This document shows, piece after piece, positions 10,589 to 23,422 of a stretch of 64,000 bases of DNA; positions within the stretch are counted from its first letter, which is position 1; every line of letters starts with the position of its first letter. The notes beneath the pieces are model-generated. The model searched no databases and was not told the DNA's origin. It worked only from the letters and a program-made list of their open reading frames with translations. This stretch comes from Crotalaria pallida. Lineage: Eukaryota; Streptophyta; Magnoliopsida; Fabales; Fabaceae. Position numbers and translations under genes: made by a program. The DNA is taken from assembly GCA_037953625.1 (NCBI GenBank), contig CM075651.1, forward strand, positions 103,913,001 through 103,977,000. Direction: 5' to 3'.

Positions 10589-11947
10589 GTGTAGAATGGT
10601 TAAGAGAGTATTCTAAAGGCTTAGAATGGTCTAGGAATGTGTATTAGGACTTATAATAACCATTAGAATGATCCTAAACATTGCGTGGTACCCCAAGGGA
10701 CGTAGAGCGTGTAGCATGAGTCCTTGGAGGTTCTAACAAGTGTAGAATGGTTAAGACAGTATTCTAAAGGCTTAGAATGGTCTAGGAATGTGTATTAGGA
10801 CTTATAAGAACCATTAGAATGATCCTAAACAATGCTTGAGTCCCCAAGGGACGTAGAGGGTCTAGCATGAGTCCTTGGAGTTTCTAACAAGTGTAGAATG
10901 GTTAAGAGAGTATTCTAAAGGCTTAGAATGGTCTAGGAATGTGTATTAGGACCAATAAGAACAATTAGAAAGATCCTAAACAATGCTTGAGTCCCCAAGG
11001 GACGTAGAGGGTGTAGCATGAGTCCTTGGAGGTTCTAACAAGTGTAGAATGGTTAAGAAAGTATTCTAAAGGCTTAGAATGTTCTAGGAAAGTGTATTTG
11101 TACTTATAATAACCATTAAAATGATCGTAAACATTGCATGGTACCCCAAGGGACGTAGAGGGTGTAGCATGAGTCCTTGGAGATTCTAACAAGTGTAGAA
11201 TGGTTAAGAGAGTATTCTAAAGGCTTAGAATGGTCTAGGAATGTGTATTAGGACTTATAAGAACCATTAGAATGATCCTAAACAATGCTTGAGTCCCCAA
11301 GGGATGTAGAGGGTCTAGCATGAGTCCTTGGAGGTTCTAACAAGTGTAGAATGGTTAAGAGAGTATTCTAAAGGCTTAGAATGGTCTAGGAATGTGTATT
11401 AGGACTTATAAGAAACATTAGAATGATCCTAAACAATGCTTGAGTCCCCAAGGGACGTAGAGGGTCAAGCATGAGTCCTTGGAGGTTCTAACAAGTGTAG
11501 AATGGTTAAGAGAGTATTCTAAAGGCTTAGAATGGTCTAGGAATGTGTATTAGGACCTATAAGAACAATTAGAAAGATCCTAAACAATGCTTGAGTCCCC
11601 AAGGGACGTAGAGGGTGTAGCATGAGTCCTTGGAGGTTCTAACAAGTGTAGAATGGTTAAGAAAGTATTCTAAAGGCTTAGAATGTTCTAGGAAAGTGTA
11701 TTTGTACTTATAATAACCATTAAAATGATCCTAAACATTGCATGGTACCCCAAGGGACGTAGAGGGTGTAGCATGAGTCCTTGGAGATTCTAACAAGTGT
11801 AGAATGGTTAAGAGAGTATTCTAAATGCTTAGAATGGTCTAGGAATGTGTATTAGGACTTATAAGAACCACTAGAAAGATCCTAAACAATGCTTGAGTCC
11901 CCAAGGGACGTAGAGGGTCTAGCATGAGTCCTTGGAGGTTCTAACAA

Positions 11948-12551
11948 GTGTAGAATGGTTAAGAGAGTATTCTAAAGGCTTAGAATGGTCTAGGAATGTG
12001 TATTAGGACTTATAAGAACCATTAGAATGATCCTAAACAATGCTTGAGTCCCCAAGGGATGTAGAGGGTCTAGCATGAGTCCTTGGAGGTTCTAACAAGT
12101 GTAGAATGGTTAAGAGAGTATTCTAAAGGCTTAGAATGGTCTAGGAATGTGTATTAGGACTTATAAGAAACATTAGAATGATCCTAAACAATGCTTGAGT
12201 CCCCAAGGGACGTAGAGGGTCAAGCATGAGTCCTTGGAGGTTCTAACAAGTGTAGAATGGTTAAGAGAGTATTCTAAAGGCTTAGAATGGTCTAGGAATG
12301 TGTATTAGGACCTATAAGAACAATTAGAAAGATCCTAAACAATGCTTGAGTCCCCAAGGGACGTAGAGGGTGTAGCATGAGTCCTTGGAGGTTCTAACAA
12401 GTGTAGAATGGTTAAGAAAGTATTCTAAAGGCTTAGAATGTTCTAGGAATGTGTATTTGTACTTATAATAACCATTAGAATGATATTAAACATTGCATGG
12501 TACCCCAAGGGACGTAGAGGGTGTAGCATGAGTCCTTGGAGATTCTAACAA
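11948..12551. repeat. 4-monomer tandem repeat, copy 1 (604 bp)
   Basis: The order is B with GGGATGTAG and GTCTAGC, AAGAAACATT with GTCAAGC, C, and A with GATATTAAAC. It is followed immediately by a second copy in the same order. Confidence 0.85.
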
Positions 12552-13155
12552 GTGTAGAATGGTTAAGAGAGTATTCTAAAGGCTTAGAATGGTCTAGGAA
12601 TGTGTATTAGGACTTATAATAACCATTAGAATGATCCTAAACAATGCTTGAGTCCCCAAGGGATGTAGAGGGTCTAGCATGAGTCCTTGGAGGTTCTAAC
12701 AAGTGTAGAATGGTTAAGAGAGTATTCTAAAGGCTTAGAATGGTCTAGGAATGTGTATTAGGACTTATAAGAAACATTAGAATGATCCTAAACAATGCTT
12801 GAGTCCCCAAGGGACGTAGAGGGTCAAGCATGAGTCCTTGGAGGTTCTAACAAGTGTAGAATGGTTAAGAGAGTATTCTAAAGGCTTAGAATGGTCTAGG
12901 AATGTGTATTAGGACCTATAAGAACAATTAGAAAGATCCTAAACAATGCTTGAGTCCCCAAGGGACGTAGAGGGTGTAGCATGAGTCCTTGGAGGTTCTA
13001 ACAAGTGTAGAATGGTTAAGAAAGTATTCTAAAGGCTTAGAATGTTCTAGGAATGTGTATTTGTACTTATAATAACCATTAGAATGATATTAAACATTGC
13101 ATGGTACCCCAAGGGACGTAGAGGGTGTAGCATGAGTCCTTGGAGATTCTAACAA
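12552..13155. repeat. 4-monomer tandem repeat, copy 2, starting with a D/B chimera
   Basis: The order is as in the unit at 11948. The first monomer (12552-12702) is chimeric: CTTATAATAACC as in D, then AATGCTTGAGTCC, GGGATGTAG and GTCTAGC as in the B at 11948. This is the junction expected when D follows A in one parent, as at 13156, and B starts the unit in the other. Confidence 0.83.
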
Positions 13156-13608
13156 GTGTAGAATGGTTAAGAGAGTATTCTAAAGGCTTAGAATGGTCTA
13201 GGAATGTGTATTAGGACTTATAATAACCATTAGAATGATCCTAAACATTGCGTGGTACCCCAAGGGACGTAGAGGGTGTAGCATGAGTCCTTGGAGGTTC
13301 TAACAAGTGTAGAATGGTTAAGACAGTATTCTAAAGGCTTAGAATGGTCTAGGAATGTGTATTAGGACCTATAAGAACCATTAGAAAGATCCTAAACAAT
13401 GCTTGAGTCCCCAAGGGACGTAGAGGGTGTAGCATGAGTCCTTGGAGGTTCTAACAAGTGTAGAATGGTTAAGAAAGTATTCTAAAGGCTTAGAATGTTC
13501 TAGGAATGTGTATTTGTACTTATAATAACCATTAGAATGATCCTAAACATTGCATGGTACCCCAAGGGACGTAGAGGGTGTAGCATGAGTCCTTGGAGAT
13601 TCTAACAA

Positions 13609-13759
13609 GTGTAGAATGGTTAAGAGAGTATTCTAAAGGCTTAGAATGGTCTAGGAATGTGTATTAGGACTTATAAGAACCATTAGAATGATCCTAAACA
13701 ATGCTTGAGTCCCCAAGGGACGTAGAGGGTCTAGCATGAGTCCTTGGAGGTTCTAACAA
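13609..13759. repeat. Reference type B monomer
   Basis: This is an example of class B. It has GAG at 17-19, GGCTTAGAATGGTCTAG at 30-46, TTAGGACTTATAAGAACC at 56-73, AATGCTTGAGTCC in place of the GGTACC module, GTCTAGC at 121-127 and GGTTCT at 141-146. Recognisable subtypes carry AAATGC instead of AAGGC (e.g. 17233), AGGCCTAG (e.g. 14515), AAGAAACATT with GTCAAGC (e.g. 5738), or AGAAAG instead of AGAATG. Confidence 0.9.
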
Positions 13760-13910
13760 GTGTAGAATGGTTAAGAGAGTATTCTAAAGGCTTAGAATGG
13801 TCTAGGAATGTGTATTAGGACCTATAAGAACAATTAGAAAGATCCTAAACAATGCTTGAGTCCCCAAGGGACGTAGAGGGTGTAGCATGAGTCCTTGGAG
13901 GTTCTAACAA
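13760..13910. repeat. Reference type C monomer
   Basis: This is an example of class C. It shares the GAG and GGTCTAG sites and the CTTGAGTCC module with B, but has GGACCTATAAGAACAATT followed by AGAAAGATCC, and usually GTGTAGC. Subtypes have GGACCAATAAG (e.g. 8324), or AAGTCTTAGAATGATCTAG upstream (e.g. 24028). It precedes an A monomer at many positions, so C-A is the most recurrent dimer. Confidence 0.9.
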
Positions 13911-15722
13911 GTGTAGAATGGTTAAGAAAGTATTCTAAAGGCTTAGAATGTTCTAGGAATGTGTATTTGTACTTATAATAACCATTAGAATGATCCTAAA
14001 CATTGCATGGTACCCCAAGGGACGTAGAGGGTGTAGCATGAGTCCTTGGAGATTCTAACAAGTGTAGAATGGTTAAGAGAGTATTCTAAAGGCTTAGAAT
14101 GGTCTAGGAATGTGTATTAGGACTTATAAGAACCATTAGAATGATCCTAAACAATGCTTGAGTCCCCAAGGGACGTAGAGGGTCTAGCATGAGTCCTTGG
14201 AGGTTCTAACAAGTGTAGAATGGTTAAGAGAGTATTCTAAAGGCTTAGAATGGTCTAGGAATGTGTATTAGGACCTATAAGAACAATTAGAAAGATCCTA
14301 AACAATGCTTGAGTCCCCAAGGGACGTAGAGGGTGTAGCATGTGTCCTTGGAGGTTCTAACAAGTGTAGAATGGTTAAGAAAGTATTCTAAAGGCTTAGA
14401 ATGTTCTAGGAATGTGTATTTGTACTTATAATAACCATTAGAATGATCCTAAACATTGCATGGTACCCCAAGGGACGTAGAGGGTGTAGCATGAGTCCTT
14501 GGAGATTCTAACAAGTGTAGAATGGTTAAGAGAGTATTCTAAAGGCCTAGAATGGTCTAGGAATGTGTATTAGGACTTATAAGAACCATTAGAATGATCC
14601 TAAACAATGCTTGAGTCCCCAAGGGACGTAGAGGGTGTAGCATGAGTCCTTGGAGGTTCTAACAAGTGTAGAATGGTTAAGAAAGTATTCTAAAGGCTTA
14701 GAATGTTCTAGGAATGTGTATTTGTACTTATAATAACCATTAGATTGATCCTAAACATTGCATGGTACCTCAAGGGACGTAGAGGGTGTAGCATGAATCC
14801 TTGGAGATTCTAACAAGTGTAGAATGGTTAAGAGAGTATTCTAAAGGCTTAGAATGGTCTAGGAATGTGTATTAGGACTTATAAGAACCATTAGAATGAT
14901 CCTAAACAATGCTTGAGTCCCCAAGGGACGTAGAGGGTGTAGCATGAGTCCTTGGAGGTTCTAACAAGTGTAGAATGGTTAAGAAAGTATTCTGAAGGCT
15001 TAGAATGTTCTAGGAATGTGTATTTGTACTTATAATAACCATTAGAATGATCCTAAACATTGCATGGTACCCCAAGGGACGTAGAGGGTGTAGCATGAGT
15101 CCTTGGAGATTCTAACAAGTGTAGAATGGTTAAGAGAGTATTCTAAAGGCTTAGAATGGTCTAGGAATGTGTATTAGGACTTATAAGAACCATTAGAATG
15201 ATCCTAAACAATGCTTGAGTCCCCAAGGGATGTAGAGGGTCAAGCATGAGTCCTTGGAGGTTCTAACAAGTGTAGAATGGTTAAGAGAGTATTCTAAAGG
15301 CTTAGAATGGTCTAGGAATGTGTATTAGGACTTATAAGAAACATTAGAATGATCCTAAACAATGCTTGAGTCCCCAAGGGACGTAGACGGTGAAGCATGA
15401 GTCCTTGGAGGTTCTAACAAGTGTAGAATGGTTAAGAGAGTATTCTAAAGGCTTAGAATGGTCTAGGAATGTGTATTAGGACCTATAAGAACAATTAGAA
15501 AGATCCTAAACAATGCTTGAGTCCCCAAGGGACGTAGAGGGTGTAGCATGAGTCCTTGGAGGTTCTAACAAGTGTAGAATGGTTAAGAGAGTATTCTAAA
15601 GGCTTAGAATGGTCTAGGAATGTGTATTAGGACTTATAAGAACCATTAGAAAGATCCTAAACAATGCTTGAGTCCCCAAGGGACGTAGAGGGTGTAGCAT
15701 GAGTCCTTGGAGGTTCTAACAA
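13911..15722. repeat. 12-monomer HOR, copy 1 (1812 bp)
   Basis: The order is A, B, C, A, AGGCCTAG monomer, A with TTAGATTGATCC, ACCTCAAGG and GCATGAATCC (14666), B, A with TTCTGAAGG, GGGATGTAG B, AAGAAACATT with GACGGTGAAGC, C and B. The first six monomers recur from 15723 at +1812 bp. Confidence 0.82.
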
Positions 15723-16628
15723 GTGTAGAATGGTTAAGAAAGTATTCTAAAGGCTTAGAATGTTCTAGGAATGTGTATTTGTACTTATAATAACCATTAG
15801 AATGATCCTAAACATTGCATGGTACCCCAAGGGACGTAGAGGGTGTAGCATGAGTCCTTGGAGATTCTAACAAGTGTAGAATGGTTAAGAGAGTATTCTA
15901 AAGGCTTAGAATGGTCTAGGAATGTGTATTAGGACTTATAAGAACCATTAGAATGATCCTAAACAATGCTTGAGTCCCCAAGGGACGTAGAGGGTCTAGC
16001 ATGAGTCCTTGGAGGTTCTAACAAGTGTAGAATGGTTAAGAGAGTATTCTAAAGGCTTAGAATGGTCTAGGAATGTGTATTAGGACCTATAAGAACAATT
16101 AGAAAGATCCTAAACAATGCTTGAGTCCCCAAGGGACGTAGAGGGTGTAACATGAGTCCTTGGAGGTTCTAACAAGTGTAGAATGGTTAAGAAAGTATTC
16201 TAAAGGCTTAGAATGTTCTAGGAATGTGTATTTGTACTTATAATAACCATTAGAATGATCCTAAACATTGCATGGTACCCCAAGGGACGTAGAGGGTGTA
16301 GCATGAGTCCTTGGAGATTCTAACAAGTGTAGAATGGTTAAGAGAGTATTCTAAAGGCCTAGAATGGTCTAGGAATGTGTATTAGGACTTATAAGAACCA
16401 TTAGAATGATCCTAAACAATGCTTGAGTCCCCAAGGGACGTAGAGGGTGTAGCATGAGTCCTTGGAGGTTCTAACAAGTGTAGAATGGTTAAGAAAGTAT
16501 TCTAAAGGCTTAGAATGTTCTAGGAATGTGTATTTGTACTTATAATAACCATTAGATTGATCCTAAACATTGCATGGTACCTCAAGGGACGTAGAGGGTG
16601 TAGCATGAATCCTTGGAGATTCTAACAA
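15723..16628. repeat. 12-monomer HOR, partial copy 2 (six monomers)
   Basis: A, B, C (GTGTAACATG), A, AGGCCTAG and the marked A with TTAGATTG and ACCTCAAGG (16478) match 13911-14816. The order then departs at 16629, where the next HOR family starts. Confidence 0.82.
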
Positions 16629-17383
16629 GTGTAGAATGGTTAAGAGAGTATTCTAAAGGCTTAGAATGGTCTAGGAATGTGTATTAGGACTTATAATAAC
16701 CATTAGAATGATCCTAAACAATGCATGAGTCCCCAAGGGATGTAGAGGGTGTAGCATGAGTCCTTGGAGGTTCTAACAAGTGTAGAATGGTTAAGAAAGT
16801 ATTCTAAAGGCTTAGAATATTATAGGAATGTGTATTTGTACTTATAATAACCATTAGAATGATCCTAAACATTGCATGGTACCCCAAGGGACGTAGAGGG
16901 TGTAGCATGAGTCCTTGGAGATTCTAACAAGTGTAGAATGGTTAAGAGAGTATTCTAAAGGCCTAGAATGGTCTAGGAATGTGTATTAGGACTTATAAGA
17001 ACCATTAGAATGATCCTAAACAATGCTTGAGTCCCCAAGGGACGTAGAGGGTGTAGCATGAGTCCTTGGAGGTTCTAACAAGTGTAGAATGGTTAAGAAA
17101 GTATTCTGAAGGCTTAGAATGTTCTAGGAATGTGTATTTGTACTTATAATAACCATTAGAATGATCCTAAACATTGCATGGTACCCCAAGGGACGTAGAG
17201 GGTGTTGCATGAGTCCTTGGAGATTCTAACAAGTGTAGAATGGTTAAGAGAGTATTCTAAATGCTTAGAATGGTCTAGGAATGTGTATTAGGACTTATAA
17301 GAACCATTAGAAAGATCCTAAACAATGCTTGAGTCCCCAAGGGACGTAGAGGGTCTAGCATGAGTCCTTGGAGGTTCTAACAA

Positions 17384-18742
17384 GTGTAGAATGGTTAAGA
17401 GAGTATTCTAAAGGCTTATAATGGTCTAGGAATGTGTATTAGGACTTATAATAACCATTAGAATGATCCTAAACATTGCATGGTACCCCAAGGGACGTAG
17501 AGGGTGTAGCATGAGTCCTTGGAGGTTCTAACAAGTGTAGAATGGTTAAGAGAGTATTCTAAAGGCCTAGAATGGTCTAGGAATGTGTATTAGGACTTAT
17601 AAGAACCATTAGAATGATCCTAAACAATGCTTGAGTCCCCAAGGGACGTAGAGGGTGTAGCATGAGTCCTTGGAGGTTCTAACAAGTGTAGAATGGTTAA
17701 GAGAGTATTCTAAAGGCTTAGAATGGTCTAGGAATGTGTATTAGGACTTATAAGAACCATTAGAATGATCCTAAACAATGCTTGAGTCCCCAAGGGACGT
17801 AGAGGGTCTAGCATGAGTCCTTGGAGGTTCTAACAAGTGTAGAATGGTTAAGAGAGTATTCTAAAGGCTTAGAATGGTCTAGGAATGTGTATTAGGACCT
17901 ATAAGAACAATTAGAAAGATCCTAAACAATGCTTGAGTCCCCAAGGGACGTAGAGGGTGTAGCATGAGTCCTTGGAGGTTCTAACAAGTGTAGAATGGTT
18001 AAGAAAGTATTCTAAAGGCTTAGAATGTTCTAGGAATGTGTATTTGTACTTATAATAACCATTAGATTGATCCTAAACATTGCATGGTACCTCAAGGGAC
18101 GTAGAGGGTGTAGCATGAATCCTTGGAGATTCTAACAAGTGTAGAATGGTTAAGAGAGTATTCTAAAGGCCTAGAATGGTCTAGGAATGTGTATTAGGAC
18201 TTATAAGAACCATTAGAATGATCCTAAACAATGCTTGAGTCCCCAAGGGACGTAGAGGGTGTAGCATGAGTCCTTGGAGGTTCTAACAAGTGTAGAATGG
18301 TTAAGAAAGTATTCTAAAGGCTTAGAATGTTCTAGGAATGTGTATTTGTACTTATAATAACCATTAGAATGATCCTAAACATTGCATGGTACCCCAAGGG
18401 ACGTAGAGGGTGTAGCATGAGTCCTTGGAGATTCTAACAAGTGTAGAATGGTTAAGAGAGTATTCTAAATGCTTAGAATGGTCTAGGAATGTGGATTAGG
18501 ACTTATAAGAACCATTAGAAAGATCCTAAACAATGCTTGAGTCCCCAAGGGACGTAGAGGGTCTAGCATGAGTCCTTGGAGGTTCTAACAAGTGTAGAAT
18601 GGTTAAGAGAGTATTCTCAAGGCTTATAATGGTCTAGGAATGTGTATTAGGACTTATAAGAACCATTAGAAAGATCCTAAACAATGCTTGAGTCCCCAAG
18701 GGACGTAGAGGGTCTAGCATGAGTCCTTGGAGGTTCTAACAA
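17384..18742. repeat. Nested 9-monomer HOR, copy 1 (1359 bp)
   Basis: The order is CTTATAATGG D, AGGCCTAG, B, C, A with TTAGATTG and ACCTCAAGG, AGGCCTAG, A, AAATGC monomer with GTGGATTAGG, and a TTCTCAAGG monomer. All of these recur at +1359 bp. The last monomer (18592) has a CTTATAATGG start with a B-like AGAAAG and GTCTAGC end. Confidence 0.88.
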
Positions 18743-20101
18743 GTGTAGAATGGTTAAGAGAGTATTCTAAAGGCTTATAATGGTCTAGGAATGTGTATTA
18801 GGACTTATAATAACCATTAGAATGATCCTAAACATTGCATGGTACCCCAAGGGACGTAGAGGGTGTAGCATGAGTCCTTGGAGGTTCTAACAAGTGTAGA
18901 ATGGTTAAGAGAGTATTCTAAAGGCCTAGAATGGTCTAGGAATGTGTATTAGGACTTATAAGAACCATTAGAATGATCCTAAACAATGCTTGAGTCCCCA
19001 AGGGACGTAGAGGGTGTAGCATGAGTCCTTGGAGGTTCTAACAAGTGTAGAATGGTTAAGAGAGTATTCTAAAGGCTTAGAATGGTCTAGGAATGTGTAT
19101 TAGGACTTATAAGAACCATTAGAATGATCCTAAACAATGCTTGAGTCCCCAAGGGACGTAGAGGGTCTAGCATGAGTCCTTGGAGGTTCTAACAAGTGTA
19201 GAATGGTTAAGAGAGTATTCTAAAGGCTTAGAATGGTCTAGGAATGTGTATTAGGACCTATAAGAACAATTAGAAAGATCCTAAACAATGCTTGAGTCCC
19301 CAAGGGACGTAGAGGGTGTAGCATGAGTCCTTGGAGGTTCTAACAAGTGTAGAATGGTTAAGAAAGTATTCTAAAGGCTTAGAATGTTCTAGGAATGTGT
19401 ATTTGTACTTATAATAACCATTAGATTGATCCTAAACATTGCATGGTACCTCAAGGGACGTAGAGGGTGTAGCATGAATCCTTGGAGATTCTAACAAGTG
19501 TAGAATGGTTAAGAGAGTATTCTAAAGGCCTAGAATGGTCTAGATATGTGTATTAGGACTTATAAGAACCATTAGAATGATCCTAAACAATGCTTGAGTC
19601 CCCAAGGGACGTAGAGGGTGTAGCATGAGTCCTTGGAGGTTCTAACAAGTGTAGAATGGTTAAGAAAGTATTCTAAAGGCTTAGAATGTTCTAGGAATGT
19701 GTATTTGTACTTATAATAACCATTAGAATGATCCTAAACATTGCATGGTACCCCAAGGGACGTAGAGGGTGTAGCATGAGTCCTTGGAGATTCTAACAAG
19801 TGTAGAATGGTTAAGAGAGTATTCTAAATGCTTAGAATGGTCTAGGAATGTGGATTAGGACTTATAAGAACCATTAGAAAGATCCTAAACAATGCTTGAG
19901 TCCCCAAGGGACGTAGAGGGTCTAGCATGAGTCCTTGGAGGTTCTAACAAGTGTAGAATGGTTAAGAGAGTATTCTCAAGGCTTATAATGGTCTAGGAAT
20001 GTGTATTAGGACTTATAATAACCGTTAGAATGATCCTAAACATTGCATGGTACCCCAAGGGACGTAGAGGGTGTAGCATGAGTCCTTGGAGGTTCTAACA
20101 A
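18743..20101. repeat. Nested 9-monomer HOR, copy 2 (1359 bp)
   Basis: This matches the unit at 17384 monomer by monomer, including the GTGGATTAGG marker (19800) and the TTCTCAAGG marker (19951). Private changes include CTAGATATGTG at 19498. The last monomer continues D-like (ATAATAACC, GGTACC) where copy 1 is B-like, so one of the two is recombinant. Confidence 0.88.
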
Positions 20102-20252
20102 GTGTAGAATGGTTAAGAGAGTATTCTAAAGGCTTAGAATGGTCTAGGAATGTGTATTAGGACCTATAAGAACAATTAGAAAGATCCTAAACAATGCTTG
20201 AGTCCCCAAGGGACGTAGAGGGTGTAGCATGAGTCCTTGGAGGTTCTAACAA

Positions 20253-21460
20253 GTGTAGAATGGTTAAGAGAGTATTCTAAAGGCTTAGAATGGTCTAGGA
20301 ATGTGTATTAGGACTTATAATAACCATTAGAATGATCCTAAACAATGCATGAGTCCCCAAGGGATGTAGAGGGTGTAGCATGAGTCCTTGGAGGTTTTAA
20401 CAAGTGTAGAATGGTTAAGAAAGTATTCTAAAGGCTTAGAATATTATAGGAATGTGTATTTGTACTTATAATAACCATTAGAATGATCCTAAACATTGCA
20501 TGGTACCCCAAGGGACGTAGAGGGTGTAGCATGAGTCCTTGGAGATTCTAACAAGTGTAGAATGGTTAAGAGAGTATTCTAAAGGCCTAGAATGGTCTAG
20601 GAATGTGTATTAGGACTTATAAGAACCATTAGAATGATCCTAAACAATGCTTGAGTCCCCAAGGGACGTAGAGGGTGTAGCATGAGTCCTTGGAGGTTCT
20701 AACAAGTGTAGAATGGTTAAGAAAGTATTCTAAAGGCTTAGAATGTTCTAGGAATGTGTATTTGTACTTATAATAACCATTAGAATGATCCTAAACATTG
20801 CATGGTACCCCAAGGGACGTAGAGGGTGTAGCATGAGCCCTTGGAGATTCTAACAAGTGTAGAATGGTTAAGAGAGTATTCTAAATGCTTAGAATGGTCT
20901 AGGAATGTGGATTAGGACTTATAAGAACCATTAGAAAGATCCTAAACAATGCTTGAGTCCCCAAGGGACGTAGAGGGTCTAGCATGAGTCCTTGGAGGTT
21001 CTAACAAGTGTAGAATGGTTAAGAGAGTATTCTAAAGGCTTATAATGGTCTAGGAATGTGTATTAGGACTTATAATAACCATTAGAATGATCCTAAACAT
21101 TGCATGGTACCCCAAGGGACGTAGAGGGTGTAGCATGAGTCCTTGGAGGTTCTAACAAGTGTAGAATGGTTAAGAGAGTATTCTAAAGGCCTAGAATGGT
21201 CTAAGAATGTGTATTAGGACTTATAAGAACCATTAGAATGATCCTAAACAATGCTTGAGTCCCCAAGGGACGTAGAGGGTGTAGCATGAGTCCTTGGAGG
21301 TTCTAACAAGTGTAGAATGGTTAAGAGAGTATTCTAAAGGCTTAGAATGGTCTAGGAATGTGTATTAGGACTTATAAGAACCATTAGAATGATCCTAAAC
21401 ATTGCATGGTACCTCAAGGGACGTAGAGGGTGTAGCATGAGTCCTTGGAGATTCTAACAA
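20253..21460. repeat. 8-monomer HOR, copy 1 (1208 bp)
   Basis: The order is AATGCATGAG monomer, AATATTATAGG A, AGGCCTAG, A with GAGCCCTTGG, AAATGC with GTGGATTAGG, CTTATAATGG D, AGGCCTAG with CTAAGAATG, and a B/A mosaic with ACCTCAAGG. The first five or six recur from 21461. Confidence 0.8.
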
Positions 21461-22668
21461 GTGTAGAATGGTTAAGAGAGTATTCTAAAGGCTTAGAATG
21501 GTATAGGAATGTGTATTAGGACTTATAATAACCATTAGAATGATCCTAAACAATGCATGAGTCCCCAAGGGATGTAGAGGGTGTAGCATGAGTCCTTGGA
21601 GGTTCTAACAAGTGTAGAATGGTTAAGAAAGTATTCTAAAGGCTTAGAATAATATAGGAATGTGTATTTGTACTTATAATAACCATTAGAATGATCCTAA
21701 ACATTGCATGGTACCCCAAGGGACGTAGAGGGTGTAGCATGAGTCCTTGGAGATTCTAACAAGTGTAGAATGGTTAAGAGAGTATTCTAAAGGCCTAGAA
21801 TGGTCTAGGAATGTGTATTAGGACTTATAAGAACCATTAGAATGATCCTAAACAATGCTTGAGTCCCCAAGGGACGTAGAGGGTGTAGCATGAGTCCTTG
21901 GAGGTTCTAACAAGTGTAGAATGGTTAAGAAAGTATTCTAAAGGCTTAGAATGTTCTAGGAATGTGTATTTGTACTTATAATAACCATTAGAATGATCCT
22001 AAACATTGCATGGTACCCCAAGGGACGTAGAGGGTGTAGCATGAGTCCTTGGAGATTCTAACAAGTGTAGAATGGTTAAGAGAGTATTCTAAATGCTTAG
22101 AATGGTCTAGGAATGTGTATTAGGACTTATAAGAACCATTAGAAAGATCCTAAACAATGCTTGAGTCCCCAAGGGACGTAGAGGGTCTAGCATGAGTCCT
22201 TGGAGGTTCTAACAAGGGTAGAATGGTTAAGAGAGTATTCTAAAGGCTTATAATGGTCTAGGAATGTGCATTAGGACTTATAATAACCATTAGAATGATC
22301 CTAAACATTGCATGGTACCCCAAGGGACGTAGAGGGTGTAGCATGAGTCCTTGGAGATTCTAACAAGTGTAGAATGGTTAAGAGAGTATTCTAAATGCTT
22401 AGAATGGTCTAGGAATGTGTATTAGGACTTATAAGAACCATTAGAAAGATCCTAAACAATGCTTGAGTCCCCAAGGGACGTAGAGGGTCTAGCATGAGTC
22501 CTTGGAGGTTCTAACAAGTGTAGAATGGTTAAGAGAGTATTCTAAAGGCTTATAATGGTCTAGGAATGTGTATTAGGACTTATAATAACCATTAGAATGA
22601 TCCTAAACATTGCATGGTACCCCAAGGGACGTAGAGGGTGTAGCATGAGTCCTTGGAGGTTCTAACAA
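21461..22668. repeat. 8-monomer HOR, copy 2 (1208 bp)
   Basis: It starts with a GGTATAGG, AATGCATGAG monomer, then AGAATAATATAGG, AGGCCTAG, A, AAATGC and a CTTATAATGG D carrying AAGGGTAG and TGTGCATTAGG (22216). The last two monomers differ from copy 1. A 6-monomer duplication begins inside this copy at 21763. Confidence 0.78.
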
Positions 22669-23422
22669 GTGTAGAATGGTTAAGAGAGTATTCTAAAGGC
22701 CTAGAATGGTCTAGGAATGTGTATTAGGACTTATAAGAACCATTAGAATGATCCTAAACAATGCTTGAGTCCCCAAGGGACGTAGAGGGTGTAGCATGAG
22801 TCCTTGGAGGTTCTAACAAGTGTAGAATGGTTAAGAAAGTATTCTAAAGGCTTAGAATGTTCTAGGAATGTGTATTTGTACTTATAATAACCATTAGAAT
22901 GATCCTAAACATTGCATGGTACCCCAAGGGACGTAGAGGGTGTAGCATGAGTCCTTGGAGATTCTAACAAGTGTAGAATGGTTAAGAGAGTATTCTAAAT
23001 GCTTAGAATGGTCTAGGAATGTGTATTAGGACTTATAAGAACCATTAGAAAGATCCTAAACAATGCTTGAGTCCCCAAGGGACGTAGAGGGTCTAGCATG
23101 AGTCCTTGGAGGTTCTAACAAGGGTAGAATGGTTAAGAGAGTATTCTAAAGGCTTATAATGGTCTAGGAATGTGCATTAGGACTTATAATAACCATTAGA
23201 ATGATCCTAAACATTGCATGGTACCCCAAGGGACGTAGAGGGTGTAGCATGAGTCCTTGAGATTCTAACAAGTGTAGAATGGTTAAGAGAGTATTCTAAA
23301 TGCTTAGAATGGTCTAGGAATGTGTATTAGGACTTATAAGAACCATTAGAAAGATCCTAAACAATGCTTGAGTCCCCAAGGGACGTAGAGGGTCTAGCAT
23401 GAGTCCTTGGAGGTTCTAACAA
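22669..23422. repeat. 6-monomer HOR, second copy (five monomers matched)
   Basis: AGGCCTAG, A, AAATGC, the AAGGGTAG/TGTGCATTAGG D (23122) and AAATGC repeat the series at 21763-22517 at an offset of 906 bp. The 23122 monomer has lost one G (CCTTGAGATTCT), so it is 150 bp. The shared rare markers in the 22216 and 23122 monomers make the duplication clear. Confidence 0.88.

Larger units (their letters stand above)
9683..12400. repeat. 18-monomer HOR, copy 2 (2718 bp, one monomer lost and one gained)
   Basis: Markers match copy 1 at +2718 bp up to 10438 (for example GCTTTGAATGG at 10287). They match at +2567 bp from 10589 to 11797, and at +2718 again from 12099. One monomer was therefore lost at the chimeric monomer 10438, and one was gained near 11948 (an extra B with GGGATGTAG). 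Total length is unchanged. Confidence 0.83.
13156..13910. repeat. Five monomers: D, CAG monomer, A, B, C
   Basis: These are regular 151-bp monomers. The 13307 monomer combines CAG, GGACCTATAAGAACC and AGAAAG with GTGTAGC, and so mixes B and C features. From 13458 a simple A-B-C triplet order begins and continues to 14213. Confidence 0.75.
16629..20252. repeat. 24-monomer segment opening with AATGCATGAG and AATATTATAGG monomers
   Basis: The opening pair is a D-like monomer with AATGCATGAGTCC and GGGATGTAG (16629), then an A with AGAATATTATAGG (16780). It returns at 20253, 24 monomers later, followed by the same AGGCCTAG, A, AAATGC and CTTATAATGG order. Two 9-monomer repeats are nested inside. 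Confidence 0.8.
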
